A model generated the notes under the pieces. It was not told the DNA's origin. It did not search any database and saw only the letters and a program-made list of their open reading frames with translations. The translations under genes and the position numbers were made by a program. A DNA stretch of 64,000 bases, taken from assembly GCA_009684525.1 (NCBI GenBank), contig WKKR01000001.1:930001-994000 (forward strand), given 5' to 3'. Each line of letters starts with the position of its first letter. The first letter of the stretch is position 1. This DNA comes from Geobacter sp. GTDB lineage: Bacteria > Desulfobacterota > Desulfuromonadia > Geobacterales > DSM-12255. Positions 58,501 through 64,000 of this stretch are shown piece after piece.

Positions 58501-61500
58501 GGCGTTCGGCAGGTGCGCGCAAGAGGTGATTGGGAAACAGCAGGTGGCTGGCCAATTGCTGGAAACGGCGCGCTTCGTCGGGCTGGATCTGCAGTACCTG
58601 CAGCCGCTGTTGGGCAGTGCGCCAGGCAAAATCCATGGCCCGTTCGGTCGCATGGAGATCGCGGTACTTATCCATCAGCAGCACGACCTGCTCGCGGGTC
58701 GCCCCGGCAGCGAGCACCAGGGAAACCCTGGCCTGCTGGCCCGGCTCCAGGGTGATACTCCGCCGCAGGCTGAGTATGGGATCGAGGACAAACCCCTGGC
58801 TGTTGCCGAGATCCTGCAGAGCGCCCATGGGGTTGGCAAGGGTCCGGCCGCGGCCGATGAATCGCCCCCGGTCGGTCTCGAACTGCCACGCGCTTCCGGG
58901 TGAACCCTCCTCCCCGGACTGTTGCATTGTCAGGCAATGACCCACATACAGCGGCTGGTCGTTGTCGCTGCGCTGTCGCCGGTAGGCGAGGAGCGCTTCC
59001 AGTTCCGGGACCGCCTCAGTCTGGATGAACAGCTTGTTGAAGGCCGGATGCTGGCGATCGGCGTTGTGGGGAGCCATGGAGAGTTCGACATAGCTGGTGA
59101 GATTGAGGTGGCGAGGATGAGCGGAGCGGTTGACCAGGGTGATCCGGCGCACCTCCAGATCGTCTTCCGGCGAGACGGTGATCTCCGTTTCCGTCTGGAT
59201 TCCGTTATTGGTGCAGCGGAACACGGCACGGTCAAGGGCAAATTCCACGGAATACCCTTCGATGTCCCCGCCGACCGGGTGATAGGCGGTGGACCAGACT
59301 CGATCCGACTCTGCCTCGTGGATGTAGCAGAAGGTTCCCTGGCTGTCGCAGGTCTGATCCGACCGCCAGCGGGTAAGTTCCCGGCCGCCCCACTGGCTGT
59401 AGCCGCCACCGCTGTTGGTGATCATCAGGCCATAGCGGCCGTTGCAAAGGAGGAGACTCTTGGGCGTGGCGGTATGGGGCGTGGTAAAGGTGCTCCCTGC
59501 CAGAGCGACCTGGTCTCCGCCCAGAAGCACTGGCTCGTTCTGCCGCGTCGAGATCAGGTGCAACGGCGGCAGGGTCGGGATCCGCTCCTGGAGCAGGGCC
59601 TCAAAGGCCCGCACCCGCGCATCGCCATGGAAACGGCGGTGGAACGGCTGCCCATGGAGAAAGTTGGTCAGCGACAGAAACGCCATCCCCTGGTGATGGG
59701 CCATATAAGCCTCGATAATCACCCCGCGCTTGAGAGTCTGCCTCCCGGTGTCCCGCTGCGGTTGCCGGCTGAAATCCATGGCTTCGTAGTAACCGTAATC
59801 GCCGAGCATTCCCAGGTCGGACAGGCGTTTCAGATTCTTTACGGTCTCGTGCGGCGCCACGTTCAGTGCCAGCATGGTGGCATAGGGTGCGACGACCAGC
59901 TGTTCCTCCAGACCCCGTTTCAGTCCGAGCGCCGGCACGCCGAAGGCCTTGTACTGGTAGGTCTTTTCCAGGTCGAGGTCGGCAAAGGCTGACTCGGAGA
60001 TGCCCCACGGCACGCGATGGGTGCGGCCATAGGCGATCTGGACCGCCACCGCTTCCCTGGCCGCCTTGTCGAGGAGCGAATTGTCGTAGGAGTGCTGGAA
60101 CAGGTGCGGCATCAGATACTCGAACATGGTTCCGGTCCAGCTGAGCAGCACCCGCTGGCGGCCAATGGCGCCGTAGGGGCGGCTCAGGGAGAACCAGTGT
60201 TCCAGGGGGACGTCTCCACGGGCAATGGCGACGAAGCTGCCGAGCCGGGCCTCACTGGCAAGGAGATCGTAACTGGAGGCGTCGGCACGGCCCAAAGAGA
60301 CGTTGTAGCCAATGGTGAACAGCTTCCGCTTGGGAGCGTAGAGAAAACGCATGTCCATGCCGGCCGACAGTTCGCGTACGCTTGCTATCAGCCGCTCGGC
60401 CATGCCCAGGGTTTCGCCGGCCAGCCATTGGGCGGTTGCGAAGGCCGCAATAACGCGGTCGAGCCACGAAAGAAGCGTTGAGCCGGCAGGGAGAGCCCCC
60501 TCCCTGATGGCGGTGAGTATCCGGATCGATGCGATACTGCCATGGGCAAGATCGAAGAGCGACGGCGCCCGGCAGAGGTCTTGGCGAATGGCCAGCACGA
60601 CTTCCCGACCGAGCGGGGCAAGCTCCGCTTCCGTCTTTTCGGCCAGGATTTCTATCCAGGCGAGATACCGGTTCGAGATCGTTATCCAGGAGGCAATCTG
60701 CGCCTCCATCTCCCCGGCCCAGGAGGCCGCCCCCTCCGGAACGAGAGGGACCCTGAGGCTGTTCTCCATTTTCCGCAACAGGCGGAGTTCAGTAACAATG
60801 TTGGCTGGTGGAGATTCCCATTCGGTCGACAGCTCGTTCAGGATGTGCAGATCAAAGCCGGAACGGCGTTCAAGACCTGCGACCTGTTTCAGGATTTCGC
60901 CGGTGTCGTATAGGCCGGCAAAGGCCTTTCCATCCAGGACAGGGGTGTGCACCAGCTCGTCGAGCCCTTGCTCCAGGGTCCAGAGGGCACCCAGCAGGTT
61001 GCCGCTGTCGACCGTAGAGACATAGCGAGGTTCGAGCGGCACCAGGGTCCGGATGTCGTACCAGTTCAGGAGGTGCCCCTGAAACCGCTCCAGACGGCCT
61101 ATGGACTCCATGGTGCCGGTCAGTCTTTCAACGACCTGATTGATGGTCAGGTAGCCGGAATCATGGGCTCCCAGTGCACTGGTCATCCAGAGGCCGATGT
61201 TGGTCGGGCTGGTCCGCATGGCCAGGCGGGTCTGATGGGATACCTGATAGTTATCGGGCGGCAGCCATGACGTCTCAGCGCCGACATACGCCGAGAAGTA
61301 TCGCCAGGTTCGCCGGGCAACCTGCCTGAGGAACCGGCGGTCCGTTTCCGGCAGCGGGCAGGCCCGTTGCTGCATGGCAGGCCGCAGATTCAACAGCCAG
61401 CCGAGAAGCGGCGAGAAAAACCACAAAACGAGCCAGGGTGCGGCCTGCGGCAGGCTGTCCGGCATGGCGAACCAGATTGCCAGGCCCACGCTGCAGCTGA

Positions 61501-64000
61501 AGACGCTCCCCAGGGCCAGGGACGCAACAAAGAGCGGCTGCCGGCGCGAGGCGCTCCAATGGGTTGACTGGGCCGTCCACTCCAGAAGATCGCGACGGGA
61601 TACCAGACGACGGTAGCAGACCCTGGCAATGGCATCCAGGGCCACAGCAGCCTGGTGCGGCAGCAGTGCGGCGTCGGCAATGGCCCGCAGCAGGTCGTGC
61701 ACCAGCTTGGGCGGAGAGAAGTACTTCAAACCCTTGCGGGTTGTGGCCATGGTAAAGGGCTGCGCCAGCGGGTGAAAGAGGAGCTGGGTGCCGACCACCA
61801 GGCCGGCGATCCAGCCTGCCCCCGGAGAAACGAGCCAGGCGGCTATCAGCAGGCACAGGCTCGCGGCGGGCAAGAGGCTGCGGCGCAGGTTGTCGAGGAT
61901 CTTCCAGCGGTTGAGCAGGGAGAGCGGGTTGGCACCGCGCCCCCCTGCAGCTTTCGGCACACGCGGGAAGATCCACCCCGCAATCTGCCAGTCGCCGCGA
62001 ATCCAGCGATGAGCCCGGCTGCTGTAGCTCTGGTACCCTTGCGGGAACTCGTCGTAGAGTTCGATGTCGCTGGCCAGTCCCACCCGGACGTGAGCCCCCT
62101 CGATCAGGTCGTGGCTCAGCACCCATTCTTCGGGAAACCGGCCCGACAGCACGCGGCTGAAGGCGCGGACGTCATAGATCCCCTTGCCGTGATAGGACCC
62201 TTCGCCGCTCAGATCCTGGTAGACATCGGAAACAGCCTGGGTATAGGGATCTATGCCGACCGCATCGGCAAAGAGCCGGCTGAAGGTCGAGGCGCTGGTG
62301 CTCGGTAGGGTCGGGCTCACCCGAGGCTGGATGATGGTGAACGAACCGGCCATGACGTTACCCTCGGCATCGAAGCGGGGCTGATTGAGGGGGTGTGCCA
62401 GGGTTTCCACCATCCTGCGGGCCGTTGCGTGCGGCAACTGGGTGTCGCTGTCCAGGGTAATGACGAAACGGATGTCTGCCAGATGGTCGGGGTTGCCCAC
62501 GTAAACCATGCGCTCGGCAGTCTCTGGACGCGTGCCGTCGATCAGGCGGTTCAGCTCTTCCAGCTTGCCCCGTTTGCGCTCCCAGCCGATATATTTCTGC
62601 TCGGATTCACTCCAGGTACGCTCCCGGTGGAAGAGGAAAAACCGCTCGCCGCCATGGCGCTGATTGAGCTCAGTCATGCTGGCGCTGGCGATCTGCAGCA
62701 GTCTATCGTCGTCTTCTCGCGAAAGCGTTGTCGAGTCGGTGTAGTCCGTGAACAGGCTGAAGAGCAGATTGTCTTCCTTGTTGGCCAGGTACCGGATCTC
62801 CAGCTTCTCCACCTCGGCGCGGACCGTCTCGGCGTTCGCCAGCATCATCGGCACGACCACCAGGGTGCGGAACGCATCGGGAATCCCCGAATCCTCGAAA
62901 TCCATCTTGGGCAGGGGCCGGGGCGGCAGAAGCCGCGTAATCAGGTAATTGGCCACCTCGATAGCCAGTTGGCCGGCCGGGATCAGCAGGAGCAGCAACA
63001 GGCCGATGCGAAAGCCAGGCGATAGCCCGGCCGGGCTGAAGGCGGTGGCCAGGGACACAAACAGGGCCGTGAAGCCGCCAATGCCTATGGAATAGATGGC
63101 GGCGTGGCGACGATAGACCCATGCCAGGGTGCGATAACGGCCCCCTTCCCGACAGGCGAGCAGTCTGCCCAGTTCAGCCCGTTTCTCCCCAAACAGCCAG
63201 GTGCCGACATGGCCTGCGCGATCGTCGGTTGCCGATCCGCGCCCCGCCTCCGTTGCCAGCCTGATGACCCGCTCAGCTACCTGTTCCTCGGTTGCGGTCG
63301 AACATCGGGCGATCTCTTCAATTGCCCGACGGCAACGGTCACGGGTTGCGAAATCCATCCCAGGGTAAATCCCGGACGGGTCGCGGCGCAGCATCTGTTC
63401 CACCCGGCTGAGTTTTTCGAAGATTTCCCGCCAGTCCAGCAGGGCAAGCTGGCGCAGGCTGGTAAAGGCATTCCCGCAGGTCAACTGCTCCCTGGCCTGC
63501 CGGGTCTGCTCGCGCACCGTAATCTCGTGCAGAGGTTTTTTGAAGGTGCGCTCAAGCCAGCTCTGGACCGGCACCAATGCGGTCGCCTCGTCGTACAGAA
63601 GGCCGACCAGCTGCGCCCCGAAATACGGGGTGGGAGAGGACTCGGTTGCGGCGAGTTCCGCCAGGATCGCGAAAAGCTGGTTGGCATCGCGACGGTTGGC
63701 GGCGATCAGCCGGTTCGCCCAGAAGTCGGCCAGCTGACGTTCGCGAAGGTCTGCAAGGGCAGTAATGGCAAGGCTCTGGATACTCTCCATAAGCGCGATG
63801 CGCAGCATCTGCGGCATGGCCCAGAGTTCGCCGATGGTCAGCGGACGCACGGATTGGTGGGCGTCGATAAACGCCTGGATATTCTCCTGGTCCAGGCAGA
63901 GTTCCGTATGGGAAACGAGGTCCTTGGCCAATCCGTAGATGCAGGGGAGCCCCTGGTAGGGAGCGGAGGCCAGGGCGGGCAGTTGCCGGTAAAAGCGCCG
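55565..64000 (-). CDS. ndvB: Cyclic beta-1,2-glucan synthase (NdvB-like, GT84 + GH94), 5' partial
   Basis: 2811 residues in the window; the frame runs open to 64000, so the N-terminus is outside (visible start RRFYRQLPALASAPYQGLPCIYG). The GT84 glycosyltransferase module has LDSDTQLPH (about residue 517) and HRWIRGDWQ (about 670), with membrane helices before (about 310-360) and after it. A glycoamylase-like domain follows (AHHQGMAFLSL, about 1435), then two long carbohydrate-binding and beta-sandwich sections, then a GH94 phosphorylase-type domain with the catalytic GTGDWNDGLNLVG (about 2475). These enzymes make, trim and cyclise beta-1,2-glucan in the periplasm for osmoprotection and surface interactions. 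It ends about 20 bases ahead of the DUF3553 start. Confidence 0.9.
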   Translation of the reverse strand, partial: RRFYRQLPALASAPYQGLPCIYGLAKDLVSHTELCLDQENIQAFIDAHQSVRPLTIGELWAMPQMLRIALMESIQSLAITALADLRERQLADFWANRLIAANRRDANQLFAILAELAATESSPTPYFGAQLVGLLYDEATALVPVQSWLERTFKKPLHEITVREQTRQAREQLTCGNAFTSLRQLALLDWREIFEKLSRVEQMLRRDPSGIYPGMDFATRDRCRRAIEEIARCSTATEEQVAERVIRLATEAGRGSATDDRAGHVGTWLFGEKRAELGRLLACREGGRYRTLAWVYRRHAAIYSIGIGGFTALFVSLATAFSPAGLSPGFRIGLLLLLLIPAGQLAIEVANYLITRLLPPRPLPKMDFEDSGIPDAFRTLVVVPMMLANAETVRAEVEKLEIRYLANKEDNLLFSLFTDYTDSTTLSREDDDRLLQIASASMTELNQRHGGERFFLFHRERTWSESEQKYIGWERKRGKLEELNRLIDGTRPETAERMVYVGNPDHLADIRFVITLDSDTQLPHATARRMVETLAHPLNQPRFDAEGNVMAGSFTIIQPRVSPTLPSTSASTFSRLFADAVGIDPYTQAVSDVYQDLSGEGSYHGKGIYDVRAFSRVLSGRFPEEWVLSHDLIEGAHVRVGLASDIELYDEFPQGYQSYSSRAHRWIRGDWQIAGWIFPRVPKAAGGRGANPLSLLNRWKILDNLRRSLLPAASLCLLIAAWLVSPGAGWIAGLVVGTQLLFHPLAQPFTMATTRKGLKYFSPPKLVHDLLRAIADAALLPHQAAVALDAIARVCYRRLVSRRDLLEWTAQSTHWSASRRQPLFVASLALGSVFSCSVGLAIWFAMPDSLPQAAPWLVLWFFSPLLGWLLNLRPAMQQRACPLPETDRRFLRQVARRTWRYFSAYVGAETSWLPPDNYQVSHQTRLAMRTSPTNIGLWMTSALGAHDSGYLTINQVVERLTGTMESIGRLERFQGHLLNWYDIRTLVPLEPRYVSTVDSGNLLGALWTLEQGLDELVHTPVLDGKAFAGLYDTGEILKQVAGLERRSGFDLHILNELSTEWESPPANIVTELRLLRKMENSLRVPLVPEGAASWAGEMEAQIASWITISNRYLAWIEILAEKTEAELAPLGREVVLAIRQDLCRAPSLFDLAHGSIASIRILTAIREGALPAGSTLLSWLDRVIAAFATAQWLAGETLGMAERLIASVRELSAGMDMRFLYAPKRKLFTIGYNVSLGRADASSYDLLASEARLGSFVAIARGDVPLEHWFSLSRPYGAIGRQRVLLSWTGTMFEYLMPHLFQHSYDNSLLDKAAREAVAVQIAYGRTHRVPWGISESAFADLDLEKTYQYKAFGVPALGLKRGLEEQLVVAPYATMLALNVAPHETVKNLKRLSDLGMLGDYGYYEAMDFSRQPQRDTGRQTLKRGVIIEAYMAHHQGMAFLSLTNFLHGQPFHRRFHGDARVRAFEALLQERIPTLPPLHLISTRQNEPVLLGGDQVALAGSTFTTPHTATPKSLLLCNGRYGLMITNSGGGYSQWGGRELTRWRSDQTCDSQGTFCYIHEAESDRVWSTAYHPVGGDIEGYSVEFALDRAVFRCTNNGIQTETEITVSPEDDLEVRRITLVNRSAHPRHLNLTSYVELSMAPHNADRQHPAFNKLFIQTEAVPELEALLAYRRQRSDNDQPLYVGHCLTMQQSGEEGSPGSAWQFETDRGRFIGRGRTLANPMGALQDLGNSQGFVLDPILSLRRSITLEPGQQARVSLVLAAGATREQVVLLMDKYRDLHATERAMDFAWRTAQQRLQVLQIQPDEARRFQQLASHLLFPNHLLRAPAERLEENRKGQAGLWPYAISGDLPIALVTIGEVRDITLVRQMLKAHTYWGSHGLAADLVFLNEEAGSYERPLQERLERLIEAHILSAAPDLPGGIFLRSAAQIPEADQLLLKTAASIVLVAARGTLPQQLGVPVESPEQMGKLVRRRSPREPSAPLPFMELNYFNSLGGFTADGREYAIYLGPGTNTPAPWVNVIANPTFGTLVSETGSGFTWYGNSQRNRLTGWSNDPVLDPAQEAIYIRDEESGLFWSPTAAPIREGTAYRARHGAGFTVFEHNSNGIEQELTVFVPVDGNGGEPIKLQRLRLTNGSSRRRRLSVTYYVELTLGENRETSQMHVTTDWDDEVEALLARNRYHPEYGERVAFVAMTPLVDSYGGDRTAFIGRNRSLARPVAMEQIRLSQRVGAGLDPCAALRVSLELAPGERRDITCMLGQAGSVEQTRELVLRFRQDLAFEEGFDRTRAWWDELLGTIEVQTPELATDILINRWLQYQSLSCRIWGRSAFYQSGGAFGFRDQLQDVMAFLYARPELARSQILLAAGRQFKEGDVQHWWHEPAGAGIRSRISDDLLWLPYVVAHYVRTTGDVDILREEIPFLNAPVLTDEQHELFSTPEPTFERATLFEHCRRAVSRGLTVGPHGLPLIGTGDWNDGLNLVGAGGKGESVWLAWFLCDVLQGMAELSGLMLQPELGRTYREERYALIQRVEQAGWDGEWYLRGTFDDGTLLGSAANGEARIDSLPQSWAGLSGAADPARTEQALESAWKHLVREDEGLVLLFEPPFDTAEPSPGYIKGYPPGVRENGGQYTHAALWMAMAMARKGDGARAVQLLRMLNPIEHARDAETVWHYGIEPYVAAADVYRLPGRVGQGGWSWYTGSAAWMYRAWIEEVLGLQVQGNRMRIQPAIPATWKGFSLRYRHGDTIYAIAVENPHGFEHGVAWVEMDGQRLPGGGEILLERGLVKHQVRVRMGVPELQFCTGEAMRSSGC

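Overview
The window looks like a chromosomal piece of a GC-rich member of the Desulfuromonadota, most likely Geobacter or a close relative. This is an inference from two large c-type cytochromes that mix CXXCH and CX4CH heme sites (a Geobacter hallmark), a GEMM-class cyclic-dinucleotide riboswitch in front of one of them, and the overall gene style. No rRNA or tRNA gene was seen, so the genus is not proven.

Layout. 1-1308: end of a sulfate ABC transporter operon (cysW, cysA). 1400-2104: PilZ-domain protein. 2499-7457: very large secreted cytochrome (about 14 hemes plus a LamG domain, fibronectin-like repeats and a glycine-rich tail). 7458-9006: AT-rich stretch with a small membrane protein and a small lipoprotein. 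9197-37776: a minus-strand extracellular contractile injection system (eCIS, PVC/Afp-like) of about 28 kb. 38051-39616: exported PHP-family phosphoesterase. 39848-47061: plus-strand genes starting with sixA, followed by a polyphosphate operon (HhH protein, two thymidylate-kinase-like proteins, a helical protein, a CHAD protein, Ppx/GppA-HD, and a tandem-domain PPK2). 47101-48877: zinc-ribbon peptide, SRPBCC protein, NmrA-like protein. 49112-50671: 8-heme lipoprotein cytochrome under a GEMM riboswitch with a terminator switch. 50741-53755: hybrid histidine kinase. 54112-55542: RelA/SpoT-type alarmone synthetase and DUF3553 protein. 55565 to window end: cyclic beta-1,2-glucan synthase (NdvB-like), 5' truncated by the window.

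The injection system reads, in transcription order: AAA+ ATPase, DUF4157 protein, small helical protein, transglutaminase(Tgl)-like protein, DUF4255 tube cap, small CarboxypepD-reg domain, sheath, sheath fused to a lamin-tail domain, tube, tail-assembly protein, DUF6760, second tube, long disordered protein, LysM hub protein, gp27-like, gp5-like spike, gp25, second beta-helix spike protein, giant baseplate J protein with Ig/PKD inserts, second baseplate J protein, gpI-like wedge, Ig-tailed fibre-like protein, TIG-domain repeat protein, radical SAM/SPASM enzyme, SH3b-muramidase, and a signal-less M36/M4 metallopeptidase. No capsid, terminase, portal or integrase and no T6SS membrane complex is present, so this is a free-standing eCIS rather than a prophage or a type VI system.

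The most unusual points are: a predicted Tgl-type transglutaminase that shares an N-terminal tag and a junction motif with the DUF4157 protein, so both look like cargo; a lamin-tail domain fused to the sheath; a radical SAM/SPASM enzyme translationally coupled to a surface-type repeat protein; Ig/PKD domains inserted into a baseplate protein; a probable AUA start codon; and the cytochrome riboswitch.
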